Positions 47,577-56,420 of a stretch of DNA of 64,000 nucleotides are shown here, piece after piece; the stretch's first letter is position 1; each line of letters opens with the position of its first letter. Both the position numbers and the translations under genes were made by a program. The notes beneath the pieces are model-generated. The model was not told where the DNA came from. It ran no database searches and worked only from the letters and a program-made list of their open reading frames with translations. The DNA is from Psychrobacter immobilis (GTDB lineage: Bacteria; Pseudomonadota; Gammaproteobacteria; Pseudomonadales; Moraxellaceae): the NCBI RefSeq assembly GCF_904846225.1, contig NZ_CAJGZJ010000003.1, forward strand, positions 186,001 to 250,000, given 5' to 3'.

Positions 47577-48221
47577 ATGGCCCTGCGTCCATTGTCTAAA
47601 GTCGACCATCTGTTACTTGGCGTCGATAAGGCATTACGAGCTGTCGTACCACATTCAAACCCCAGTACTCGCCCATTACCCGTGAGTAGTGACGATATTC
47701 CTGAGCTAACCATCACTGAAGCGAGGCATGTCGCAGGCTTGATGCGTATCAATCATACTGGTGAAGTATGTGCGCAAGGGCTATATCACGGTCAAGCGTT
47801 TGCCGCAAAAGATGAAGGCGTTAAACAAGCCATGCAACACTCTGCCGAAGAAGAAGTCGATCATCTGGTTTGGTGCGAGACTCGTTTAAATGAGCTTGGC
47901 AGCCATGCCAGCGTCTTCACGCCATTATGGTATGGCATGTCTTTCGGCCTTGGCGCAGTAGCGGGTGCTATCTCTAACGAGTTTAGCTTGGGGTTTGTCG
48001 CGGAGACAGAAGCACAAGTCAGTGAGCATCTGCAAGATCATATCAATCAGCTGCCTGAACACGACCAACGCTCAAAAGAGATATTGGCACAAATGGATAT
48101 CGAAGAATTGCATCATCGTGAACTAGCGCTGACCAGTGGCGGCGCAGCATTGCCACCACCTATCCGTCACACCATGCGCTGGATGGCCAATCGTATGAAA
48201 GCCACGGCTTACCATTTATAA
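47577..48221 (+). CDS. coq7: Ubiquinone biosynthesis hydroxylase Coq7 (di-iron)
   Basis: The product has 214 residues. The ferritin-like di-iron carboxylate ligands fall in MRINHTGEVCAQGLYHGQA, EEEVDHLVWCETRL, ETEAQVSEHL and IEELHHRELA. It hydroxylates the demethoxyubiquinone ring in the step done by UbiF in E. coli. Coq7-type enzymes replace UbiF in Pseudomonas and Acinetobacter, which fits the lineage. AGGAG lies 6 nt before the ATG. It is a single gene, with a repeat-rich upstream spacer. Confidence 0.93.
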   Translation: MALRPLSKVDHLLLGVDKALRAVVPHSNPSTRPLPVSSDDIPELTITEARHVAGLMRINHTGEVCAQGLYHGQAFAAKDEGVKQAMQHSAEEEVDHLVWCETRLNELGSHASVFTPLWYGMSFGLGAVAGAISNEFSLGFVAETEAQVSEHLQDHINQLPEHDQRSKEILAQMDIEELHHRELALTSGGAALPPPIRHTMRWMANRMKATAYHL

Positions 48222-48443
48222 CGGCAAGTATAATTATGATGAATACAGTTAGCTTTATCATTGATATGGTCAATGATCTGACCGATATAAGCTGACTGTT
48301 CTAATTTTTACTATTAACAATCCTACTACTGATAGCGCTTGGCTTAATTTGCTACGGTATAAAAAATTTGTACGATTTTGCACCAAAGACATGACCTGAT
48401 TGCCATCCATTTTAGATAACGAATAAATAAGGTAACGATTTTT

Positions 48444-49607
48444 ATGAAAGCCATTAACCCATCGATTTTTTCAAGCAGTTTATCTGCTAAGTCGCCTAAG
48501 CTTGCCACACTGACAGCACTAGCCACCGCATGTGCGATTATATTATCTGCGCCAGCCAATGCTGCTGAAGCGGATGCGGCTGCCACAGCTGCACCTACTA
48601 CGTCTGTGCCTAGTGCTATGGATTCAAGCAAACGCGTCATTCGTCTTGCTAGCCCTAACGCTGCCACAACTGCTCAACCGAATTCGCCATTAGCCTCACA
48701 GCCGAACTCACAAGCCAGCACAGCAGCAACCAGCAATCAGCAAAACAATGCTCAGCAAAACAGTGCTCAACAAAACAATGCTCAACAAAACAATGCTCAA
48801 CAAAACAGTGCGCCGATGAGTGCTACACCACAAGCAGCTCCAATGGTAGCAACGCCTGAGTTGACAGGCACTACTCGTGTATATACGCCTAGTCCAATGA
48901 CCGCGACCGGCATTGACCTACGCAGCGGTCAACTTTCTAATATCCCAACGCCGCAAGTACAATTGTCAGACGTGAGTTTTGTAAAAACAGTATTAATACC
49001 GCAGCAAAAAGGACTTGGCACCGACAAACTAGACGTGAGCCTGCTTGATGCCTTTATTACCGAGGCATCACCTAACGCACGCCATTACCCACCAAACTTC
49101 CCAAACCGCACACAGCGCTATTACACGCGTGAAAAAATTAAAGTATTGACAGAATGGATCGAGCCTTATGCTAAGTCACCAAACGCCTCTTATGATGTGT
49201 TAATTCGTGCCGCCAAACTTAACGGCATGGGACGTAATCTAGACTTGGGTTCAGACTATACGGTACGCGGCGGGCAGTATGTTGATCGCGCCATCAAGAT
49301 TCAAAATGATAGCGGTGAAGCCAATTTCTTATACGGCATGATGTTATCAGAAGGCGGTGGCTTTAAAGAAGGTCAAAAATACTTAGACCGAGCAGTATCT
49401 CTAGGCTACACCGAAGCCGAGCAAAGCTTGGCACAGTCAGATGTGTTGAGTGATCGTCGTGATAACGCGCTAGAGCGTTTGCGTCGTCTTCAAGCCAAAA
49501 ATCCAAACAATGCCATTATTCGTGAGCAAATCAAACTTGTAGAAGAAGGTAAATTCTATATTTGGGATATACCCGCTCCAAATATCGATATTAAATCAGG
49601 TATCTAA
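48444..49607 (+). CDS. Secreted protein with Gln/Asn repeat linker and Sel1/TPR-like C-terminus, function unknown
   Basis: The product has 387 residues. A signal peptide (about 1-40, ending PANAA) is followed by an Ala/Thr-rich linker. It contains five QQNNA/QQNSA units (residues 99-123) encoded by a 15-bp tandem repeat. The C-terminal 200 residues start near FVKTVLIPQQKGLG and are mostly helical. GEANFLYGMMLSEGGGFKEG and YLDRAVSLGYTEAEQSL recall Sel1-like repeats, which bind proteins. It should be periplasmic or outer-membrane-associated. I do not recognise the family. AAGG precedes the ATG and a terminator follows. Confidence 0.7.
   Translation: MKAINPSIFSSSLSAKSPKLATLTALATACAIILSAPANAAEADAAATAAPTTSVPSAMDSSKRVIRLASPNAATTAQPNSPLASQPNSQASTAATSNQQNNAQQNSAQQNNAQQNNAQQNSAPMSATPQAAPMVATPELTGTTRVYTPSPMTATGIDLRSGQLSNIPTPQVQLSDVSFVKTVLIPQQKGLGTDKLDVSLLDAFITEASPNARHYPPNFPNRTQRYYTREKIKVLTEWIEPYAKSPNASYDVLIRAAKLNGMGRNLDLGSDYTVRGGQYVDRAIKIQNDSGEANFLYGMMLSEGGGFKEGQKYLDRAVSLGYTEAEQSLAQSDVLSDRRDNALERLRRLQAKNPNNAIIREQIKLVEEGKFYIWDIPAPNIDIKSGI
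48738..48812 (+). repeat. Five-copy 15-bp in-frame tandem repeat
   Basis: The units are CAGCAAAACAATGCT-like at 48738, 48753, 48768, 48783 and 48798, differing at one to three bases. Each encodes QQN(N/S)A. Copy number could vary between strains without breaking the frame. Confidence 0.85.
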
Positions 49608-49644
49608 ATTTATCTCATGTATTAAATAATCAAAGCTCAACACT

Positions 49645-49699
49645 AAGCGCTTTCATTTTATATCGATATTATTTCAATATAAAATGCGGGCGCTTTTTT
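49645..49699 (+). terminator. Terminator after the repeat-linker protein gene
   Basis: AAGCGC (49645-49650) pairs with GCGCTT (49690-49695), and ATTTTATAT (49655-49663) with ATATAAAAT (49677-49685). A T run to 49699 follows. It lies 38 bp after the stop codon. The spacer from there to 49945 shows nothing further. Confidence 0.8.
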
Positions 49700-49945
49700 A
49701 TGCCTACTAAAAGCCTTTTTATCTAAATTTACTTTACTTATTGCTTCATCTAAATGATGATTGTATTCATTTATTCAAATTTAACGCGAGCAAAGTGATA
49801 ACGATAATTTGATCCTATAATTCGATGGATAAAACTTAGTTATTGAGCCTTAAATAAAATAGTCTAATGCGAAAAGTTACGCTACACTCACTCTTACCAA
49901 TCTCACTGATCCTATCATTATGACTACCATTTACTGGACTGACCT

Positions 49946-52408
49946 ATGACCTTTGCTAGTTCTATCAAAACTATGGTGGTGCCCGCTCACAAAAACTCCC
50001 TTCCTATCATTTCACTAGCATTGATGGCAGTTGTAGCGCTGCTACCTGCGTGTAGTGTGGTATCAGTGAATAAACAAGCATCAGCGAAAACCATTACTGC
50101 GCAGCGTGGCAATATCGTCACCACTAAAAAACTAAGCAGCGATACAGCATCGGCATTACTATCAGCGGGCCTCAATGAGCAAGCCTGCATGCAACAATTT
50201 GACTTATGCTTGACTCAGCTTACTGATAGTATTCTGAATGAGCACTACCGTCCTTCATTGGCAATTTTTGCAGAATTGCATTATGCAAAAGCGCGTCAGC
50301 TTGCCGACTCTCAAGATTGTCGCGATGCTCTTGCTCGCCCACCACTCGACCCTTACTATGCCAATGCTCCTTTAAAGGAGGCGGAAGTTGAGACCCAAAA
50401 AGAAAACGCCAATAGCTGCCTGACGGGTTATCAAGGGCGTTTGTTTGATGCGATCAAATCTAGTTATACTTATTTATTTTATGACAGTTTGGCGCATGAT
50501 TTTGAGGGTGCCGATCAAGATAATGATCGCTCTAATGCACAAAATCGTATTCCTAGTGACGTCGATATTCAAACTCAAGATATCTATAACGCCGCCAGTA
50601 ACGATGTCATTACCCAGCTTTATAGATCGACCAATGGCTCAGGTAAAATGATGGGTGGCGTAAAAGTAGAATACCTACCAACGGCCGATAACCATCTCAA
50701 CAGCAGCAAGCAAGCATCTATTGCCAACCTGACAACGCTAAAAGGAAAACCTACTGACCAAATCAAAGTCATGAAGGTACAAGTCAACGATTATGATCTC
50801 GGTATTTATTTGCCAAATGAAAACAACTATCTGCAAAATGCACATAAGCAAACGTCTGCTCTAGCAGATTTAGTGTCCACTTATGAGCTGCGCCTCTCTG
50901 GCCTCAACTCAATCAGCAAACGTCCAGGCTTAGGTATCAGCTTGGTAGCCTCCCTAGATGACCGTTATACCACCACCATTCGCCAATTATTAGAGTCATC
51001 ATTATCAGGTCGATTGTCCAATGACAAAGACGATGACAGTGCAGATGATAGCAAGCCAAGTTCGCGCATCTATCCTACGGGTCACCTACTATTAACTGGA
51101 CTAATTAAGCCAAGTGGCGATAGCGTGTTGGATACATTAAGCAGTCGCAAGCTCGATATTCATCTATATAATCCGTATCAAAGTGAAACCATTAATATTC
51201 TTAATAATGATTATCCACTGGCTGCTAACTTTTCTGCTGGCTATGGCTTGTGGCTGTCAGAGAACCAGCTAGATGGTGTGGGTTATTTAAATTTAATTAC
51301 TCGCCAGCCAGAAGCAAACCTGCCGAAACTCTTTATGCTTGAGCCTTATGATCCTGATAAGCGCGTAATAATCATGGTACATGGCTTGGCCTCTAGCCCA
51401 GCAACGTGGGTAAATTTAACCAACGATATTTTTAATGATGATAAATTACGTGATAATTATCAGGTTTGGCAAATATTTTATCCAACCAATTTGCCCATCT
51501 TAGAAAATCGCTATCAAATTCAGCGCTTGATTGACCGCACTTACCAACAAACTGACCCCGAAGGAAAAAATCGCGCCAGTAAAAACAGCGTGATTATCAG
51601 TCATAGTATGGGTGCCATTATCGCTCGCATGATGCTGTCCGATGAGAACTTGACTGACGACCTAGATAGGCTTGATGATCAAAATATCCTGTCTAATAAT
51701 GAAAAACGTAAAATTCGTGATGCGCTTGAAGAATCATTTGCTGAAGATGCGCTAAAAGAGCGTTTCAAGCTAAAGGCTCTACCACAAGTAGACACCGTTG
51801 TCTTTTTATCTGCCCCTTTTCGCGGCACAGATTATGCAGACCGTTGGTTCACACGAGCACTGCGACGTATCGTTTATTTACCAGTAGGTTTGATTAAAAC
51901 AGTGACTGATAATTTAGCAACGATTGCAACACAAGGTGATTTGGCGCAAAACCCGTTGGGCGCTTTATATTTACAAAATGGTGCCAGCCAGCTCAGTGAT
52001 AAATCATCCTTTATACAATTGACCAAAGATATCACCATGAATGATCGCATTACCTATCATTCAATTATTGCCAATAACGATGCTGACATCACTAAAGGAC
52101 TGGCGCAAATGCAGTCTGGTGGGGTAAAAATTGACTTGTCGCAAGCGGTTGAAGAAGACTCTAAAAGCAAGCCATCCGATACACCAAATATACCAGCAGA
52201 ACCTCTCATTGCTGCCGTGACTGTCGATGACGACATCAGCCAAGCACTGACGGAACGCTTATCAGACGGCATAGTGCCTTATACCAGTGCCCATCTAGAT
52301 GGTGCTGCTTCTGAAACTGTTATTAATGGTGGTCATAGTATTCAAGCCAATCCACAAACTATTTTGACGTTACGACGTATTTTGCATAAACAGTTACAGG
52401 AACAATGA
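49946..52408 (+). CDS. Large lipoprotein alpha/beta hydrolase (esterase/lipase-like)
   Basis: The product has 820 residues. The N-terminus is a lipoprotein signal with the lipobox cysteine at C36 (ALLPACS). Residues 40-460 are an unfamiliar region with an early Cys-containing helical part and a 15-residue Asp/Ser loop near 355. The hydrolase domain starts near 470 with IIMVHGLASSPATW. The nucleophile elbow is SHSMGA (S554), the distal His is H797 in NGGHSIQ, and a likely acid is D774 in SDGIVPY. The substrate may be a lipid or ester in the periplasm or outer membrane. It may be related to PGAP1-like or triacylglycerol-lipase proteins. Confidence 0.78.
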   Translation: MTFASSIKTMVVPAHKNSLPIISLALMAVVALLPACSVVSVNKQASAKTITAQRGNIVTTKKLSSDTASALLSAGLNEQACMQQFDLCLTQLTDSILNEHYRPSLAIFAELHYAKARQLADSQDCRDALARPPLDPYYANAPLKEAEVETQKENANSCLTGYQGRLFDAIKSSYTYLFYDSLAHDFEGADQDNDRSNAQNRIPSDVDIQTQDIYNAASNDVITQLYRSTNGSGKMMGGVKVEYLPTADNHLNSSKQASIANLTTLKGKPTDQIKVMKVQVNDYDLGIYLPNENNYLQNAHKQTSALADLVSTYELRLSGLNSISKRPGLGISLVASLDDRYTTTIRQLLESSLSGRLSNDKDDDSADDSKPSSRIYPTGHLLLTGLIKPSGDSVLDTLSSRKLDIHLYNPYQSETINILNNDYPLAANFSAGYGLWLSENQLDGVGYLNLITRQPEANLPKLFMLEPYDPDKRVIIMVHGLASSPATWVNLTNDIFNDDKLRDNYQVWQIFYPTNLPILENRYQIQRLIDRTYQQTDPEGKNRASKNSVIISHSMGAIIARMMLSDENLTDDLDRLDDQNILSNNEKRKIRDALEESFAEDALKERFKLKALPQVDTVVFLSAPFRGTDYADRWFTRALRRIVYLPVGLIKTVTDNLATIATQGDLAQNPLGALYLQNGASQLSDKSSFIQLTKDITMNDRITYHSIIANNDADITKGLAQMQSGGVKIDLSQAVEEDSKSKPSDTPNIPAEPLIAAVTVDDDISQALTERLSDGIVPYTSAHLDGAASETVINGGHSIQANPQTILTLRRILHKQLQEQ

Positions 52409-52781
52409 AAAATTGAATCTCAGGCTCAATTTAAAAGCAGTACTTACTAAAGCATGTCCGACACACTCTAGCTGTTTAGGCTTCTGAAAATTATTTGTGG
52501 CTATTTAGATATGTTACCAAGACGTTGAGCAGCTTGCGTGTGTATGTAAGTAGGTGCATAATATGTTCACAGCAATATATTAATTTATAAGGATGTAAGT
52601 TATTCAATCCAGCTAAACAGTCGTTAGATTGGCGTCAATTTTTCTTTGATGCTGCTCGCCAATCAACACTGATCAATTGCCCGTAATATTTGCCATTTTA
52701 ATATGTGGATAGTTATGGACAGTTACTTGAGCGTTTTATGGAAGCTAGCGCCATTCAGCTAATACATAAGAGTAACCGTTT
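52409..52781. other. 373-bp gap upstream of cydA
   Basis: No gene or clear terminator is seen. The promoter of the oxidase operon must lie here. The best inverted pair is TTGAT at about 52647 and ATCAA at about 52663; the spacing is too long for an Fnr/Anr site. No regulator can be named. Confidence 0.4.
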
Positions 52782-54287
52782 ATGTTCGCTACATTTATGA
52801 TTGACCAGCTCGATGCGCTCACACTTGCGCGTATCCAATTCGCCTTTGTTATTTCTTTCCATATTGTCTTCCCCGCTTTTTCTATCGGGCTTGCCAGCTG
52901 GCTGACGGTTCTAGAATTCCGTTGGTTAAGAACGGGTAAGCCTATTTACGCCGAAGTTTATAAACAATGGGTCAAGATATTTGCCGTTGTGTTTGGTTTG
53001 GGCGTCGTATCCGGTGTGGTCATGTCTTACCAGTTCGGCACTAACTGGGCCGTCTTTTCTGATAAAGCGGGTAATGTCTTAGGCCCACTACTCGCCTATG
53101 AAGTCTTAACCGCATTTTTCTTAGAAGCGTCTTTTCTGGGTATTATGCTATTTGGTTGGGGCCGTGTCAGCAAACGCATGCATTTTACCGCAACGGCTAT
53201 TGTCGCCATCGGTACATTAATCTCAGGTTTTTGGATTTTGGCTGCCAACAGCTTTATGCAAACGCCGCAAGGCTTTATGATGGGCGCAGACGGGCTACTA
53301 TATCCTACTAATTGGCTCGAAATTATCTTCAATCCCTCATTCCCTTACCGCTACGCTCATATGATGACAGCCGCGTTCTTGACGACTGCCTTTGTCATTG
53401 GTGGTATCGGTGCTTATTATCTTCAATCGAAAAAACACGTTGAACACCGCCAGCATGGTCGTGTCATGTTAGGTATGGCGATGATTATGGCCATATTTGT
53501 GGCACCAGCTCAAGTGTTGATTGGCGATGAGCATGGTCTAAATACGTTAGAACATCAGCCAGCCAAAGTGGCGGCGATGGAAGGTATTTGGGAGGATGAA
53601 CGTGGTGCGGCGTTACGCTTATTTGCGATTCCTGATCAGGAAAACCAAACCAATAAATATGAAGTCAAAATTCCTTATGTGTCGGGACTAATCTTGACCC
53701 ATTCTTTAGATAAGGAAGTCAAAGGCCTCAAAAACTGGGCACCAGAAGACCAACCACACGTTATTATTGTGTTTTGGGCGTTCCGTATTATGGTCGCTAT
53801 TGGTATGTTGATGGTACTAGTGGGTTTATTTAGTATCTACAAATACTTCAAAAAACAACAATTTGATCGTGAAAGTATTTGGTTCCACCGTGCGTGGATG
53901 ATGATGACACCGCTTGGTTTTATTGCGTTACTGTCTGGCTGGTTTGTGACCGAAACAGGACGTCAGCCTTGGACCGTTTATGGTGTGATTCGCACCGCTG
54001 AAAGTATGTCACCAGTCGCTGCACAGCAAGTTGCTACGACGCTGATTGGCTTTATCATATTATATATTTTCGTATTTGGTGCGGGTAGTTTTTATATTTT
54101 GCGCCTCATCGCCCAAGGGCCTAAACCTTATCTAGATCCGGCAGCAGATCATTTTTATGATCACTCTATTACCGAATCACAAGGTCGTACTTTAAGTGGC
54201 GATAAGCATGCCGCCGATCATACAAAGGAAGATGACACAGACATGAGCAAACCTGCTAACGACGTCGAAGATGGAGGGTTACGCTAA
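52782..54287 (+). CDS. cydA: Cytochrome bd-type quinol oxidase subunit I (cyanide-insensitive type)
   Basis: The product has 501 residues and nine hydrophobic segments. Heme-ligand His is in ISFHIVFPAFSIG. QTPQGFMM and GWFVTETGRQPWTVYG are family motifs. The region between about 255 and 310 that forms the quinol loop is short, which points to the cyanide-insensitive CioA subtype. It oxidises quinol and reduces oxygen without proton pumping. The C-terminal 45 residues are polar and acidic. The stop overlaps the cydB start (TAATG). A DUF2474 gene follows cydB. Confidence 0.93.
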   Translation: MFATFMIDQLDALTLARIQFAFVISFHIVFPAFSIGLASWLTVLEFRWLRTGKPIYAEVYKQWVKIFAVVFGLGVVSGVVMSYQFGTNWAVFSDKAGNVLGPLLAYEVLTAFFLEASFLGIMLFGWGRVSKRMHFTATAIVAIGTLISGFWILAANSFMQTPQGFMMGADGLLYPTNWLEIIFNPSFPYRYAHMMTAAFLTTAFVIGGIGAYYLQSKKHVEHRQHGRVMLGMAMIMAIFVAPAQVLIGDEHGLNTLEHQPAKVAAMEGIWEDERGAALRLFAIPDQENQTNKYEVKIPYVSGLILTHSLDKEVKGLKNWAPEDQPHVIIVFWAFRIMVAIGMLMVLVGLFSIYKYFKKQQFDRESIWFHRAWMMMTPLGFIALLSGWFVTETGRQPWTVYGVIRTAESMSPVAAQQVATTLIGFIILYIFVFGAGSFYILRLIAQGPKPYLDPAADHFYDHSITESQGRTLSGDKHAADHTKEDDTDMSKPANDVEDGGLR

Positions 54288-55303
54288 TGTTTAATTTCGG
54301 TGATGTATTAGACTTACCTTTGATCTGGGGCGGCCTGATCGTTCTTGCTGTCTTTGTTTATGTACTGCTTGATGGCTTTGATTTGGGTTGTGGTATTTTG
54401 TTCCCATTTGCGGGTTCAGATAAAAACCGTAGTCGGATCATGAACTCGATTGCGCCATTTTGGGATGGTAACGAGACTTGGCTGGTATTGGGTGGTGGCG
54501 GTCTGTTTGCCGCTTTCCCAGTCGCTTACGGTATCATTATGACGGGGCTTTATTTACCCGTAACAGCGATGCTTTTTGGTCTTATCATGCGCGGTGTGGC
54601 ATTTGAGTTTCGCTTTAAAGCCTCTACTCGTCGCCATGTGTGGGACACTTTCTTTTTTATCGGTTCTGTCGTTGCGACGTTCTCTCAAGGGATTATGCTC
54701 GGCGCACTGGTACAAGGTCTAGAGGCGAGCAATCGTCTATATACTGGTGGCCCATTTGATTGGCTAACGCCTTTCTCTATCGTCTGTGGTTTCGCTTTAA
54801 TCATTGGCTATGCTTTACTTGGCTCTACTTGGCTGATTATAAAAACCGAACACACGTTACAAGTTTGGGCGCGCAAAGTCTCAGGTTGGATGCTGTCTGC
54901 TTTAGTGGTCGCAATGATAATCGTCACAATATTTATGTATTTTTCAGATATCGATGCACTCGAAGGCTGGTTCCGCCTCCCAAGTCTACTTTATCTCGCT
55001 CCTATGCCAGTTATCGCCCTAATATTATTTTTTATTATGCGTAAAGACTTAACAACGGAGCGTGAGTACCGTCCATTCTTATTGACGGTTGCGCTGTTTT
55101 TGATGGGTTACATTGGTGTGTGCTTTGCCTTGTTCCCCTATATCGTACCGTACCAAATGACTATTTATGAGGCGGCCGCTGCTGACACGTCGTTATCCTT
55201 TATGTTAATTGGGGCCGTTATTATGCTACCGATTATTTTAAGTTATACCGCTTTTGCATATTATACTTTCAAAGGCAAAACTGATCACAATCCTATGTAT
55301 TAA
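54287..55303 (+). CDS. cydB: Cytochrome bd-type quinol oxidase subunit II
   Basis: The product has 338 residues and eight to nine membrane segments. The N-terminal LPLIWGGLIVLAVFVYVLLD is followed by GFDLGCGILFPFAG. IAPFWDGNETWLVLGGGGLFAAFP is diagnostic for subunit II. It partners subunit I to hold the hemes and the quinol site. GGAGGG lies 8 nt upstream and the ATG overlaps the cydA stop by one base, so translation is coupled. Confidence 0.95.
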   Translation: MFNFGDVLDLPLIWGGLIVLAVFVYVLLDGFDLGCGILFPFAGSDKNRSRIMNSIAPFWDGNETWLVLGGGGLFAAFPVAYGIIMTGLYLPVTAMLFGLIMRGVAFEFRFKASTRRHVWDTFFFIGSVVATFSQGIMLGALVQGLEASNRLYTGGPFDWLTPFSIVCGFALIIGYALLGSTWLIIKTEHTLQVWARKVSGWMLSALVVAMIIVTIFMYFSDIDALEGWFRLPSLLYLAPMPVIALILFFIMRKDLTTEREYRPFLLTVALFLMGYIGVCFALFPYIVPYQMTIYEAAAADTSLSFMLIGAVIMLPIILSYTAFAYYTFKGKTDHNPMY

Positions 55304-55396
55304 TCGCTAATAGCGGGATATAGGATCAGCCAGAAACTGTGATTGCCATGACTGATTCATGGTAGTCACAATTCATAAGCTAGTCAGGAGATATTT

Positions 55397-55513
55397 ATGA
55401 AGAAGCTCAGTAAGAAACGATCACAATGGTTATGGTTCTTTGGCTTGTATTTGGGAGGTTTTTTAGTTGTTTTTACCATTGCACAATTAATCAAACTGGC
55501 TATGGGCGTTTAA
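55397..55513 (+). CDS. DUF2474 micro-protein of the bd oxidase operon
   Basis: The product has 38 residues. A basic start (MKKLSKKRSQW) is followed by one transmembrane helix (about 11-31, WLWFFGLYLGGFLVVFTIA) and LIKLAMGV. The size, single helix and position behind cioAB/cydAB match DUF2474, a family of oxidase-associated small proteins. It may serve as a CydX-like accessory that stabilises subunit I; this role is inference. AGGAG (55386-55390) sits 6 nt before the ATG. A strong terminator ends the operon 21 bp later. Confidence 0.85.
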   Translation: MKKLSKKRSQWLWFFGLYLGGFLVVFTIAQLIKLAMGV

Positions 55514-55534
55514 CCCCAACCTCTAAATTTATAT

Positions 55535-55570
55535 AAAAAAGCAGCGTTGATGAATCAACGCTGCTTTTTT
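55535..55570. terminator. Bidirectional terminator between the oxidase operon and murU
   Basis: The perfect arms AAAAAAGCAGCGTTGA (55535-55550) and TCAACGCTGCTTTTTT (55555-55570) have a 4-nt loop. It serves the plus-strand oxidase operon and the minus-strand murU, which ends at 55590. Confidence 0.92.
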
Positions 55571-55589
55571 ATGATACTGATTTTGTACT

Positions 55590-56330
55590 TTATATGCCCA
55601 AATGATTGTCAGCGCCCTTACTTTCAATAAACGCATTCACCTGTGTCAAGCGCTCAGGCGTACCGACATCTATCCAATTATCAGTCATCACCTCAGCCGT
55701 GATCTGAAATTTTATCATCGCTTGCCTTAGCAAAGGTCCCAACGGTGCTGGTTGTCCTGACACTAAACCTTCTACCAATCTAGGAGATATGACACTGATA
55801 CCTGCAAAGGTATATTTGTCTGCATCGCCAATGGGCTGCTCACTGGCAAGACCATTATTGATGGCAAAATCACCACCATCGTTGTGCTCTGGATTATCAA
55901 TTAATAATAGATGAGCACGCTGATCGGCACTCAAGCTATAAGCGCGTAATTGGGAAAAATCATAAGTCGTCCAAATATCAGAATTAACTAAAATAAACGG
56001 CTCATCTCGCAATTTACTTGTTTGCAATGCCTGAAAAATGCCGCCTGCTGTTTCAAGAGGCTCATCACCTTCGATCGACCAATGCAGTTTGACCCCATAT
56101 TGCGAACCATCACCCAATGCCTCCATTAACTTATCAGCCAGCCATGACGCATTGATAGTAATATCAGTGATACCAGCTGCCTGTAGCGCTTTGATATGCC
56201 ACACGATAAGCGGCTGTCCACCTACTTCAACCAACGGCTTTGGCGTTTTCAGTGTTAGTGGGCGCAAACGTGTTCCTTTGCCCGCAGCCAAAATCATTGC
56301 TTGCGTGATATTAGACGTAGATGTTGTCAT
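55590..56330 (-). CDS. murU: N-acetylmuramate-1-phosphate uridylyltransferase MurU
   Basis: The product has 246 residues of the nucleotidyltransferase fold. AMILAAGKGTRLRPLT holds the nucleotide-binding loop, followed by KPLVEVGGQPLIVWH, and the metal site is LVNSDIWTTYD. MurU makes UDP-MurNAc from MurNAc-1-phosphate in the cell-wall recycling route found in Pseudomonas and relatives. GGAG lies 8 nt before the ATG. Linkage with amgK upstream makes the call specific. Without that context it would read as a generic sugar-phosphate nucleotidyltransferase. Confidence 0.9.
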   Translation of the reverse strand: MTTSTSNITQAMILAAGKGTRLRPLTLKTPKPLVEVGGQPLIVWHIKALQAAGITDITINASWLADKLMEALGDGSQYGVKLHWSIEGDEPLETAGGIFQALQTSKLRDEPFILVNSDIWTTYDFSQLRAYSLSADQRAHLLLIDNPEHNDGGDFAINNGLASEQPIGDADKYTFAGISVISPRLVEGLVSGQPAPLGPLLRQAMIKFQITAEVMTDNWIDVGTPERLTQVNAFIESKGADNHLGI

Positions 56331-56420
56331 GCAGGCTCCTTTTAATATGATGATGTAAATTCGCAGAATAATTGATCGGTGCTATTTATCTTAAAAAAAC
56401 CTCTATCTTGCCAGGAGTTT

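Noticed and set aside
48344..48667. 107-residue frame antisense to the 48.4-kb gene start
   Set aside because: Its Ala/Val-rich composition mirrors the signal-peptide and Ala-rich region of the plus-strand gene, which has a signal peptide and ribosome-binding site of its own.
48738..48812. CRISPR array
   Set aside because: The repeat is 15 bp, directly tandem, in frame within a coding gene, and without spacers.
52640..52670. TTGAT...ATCAA pair as an Fnr/Anr site before cydA
   Set aside because: The spacing between half-sites is about 11 bp, not the 4 bp required.
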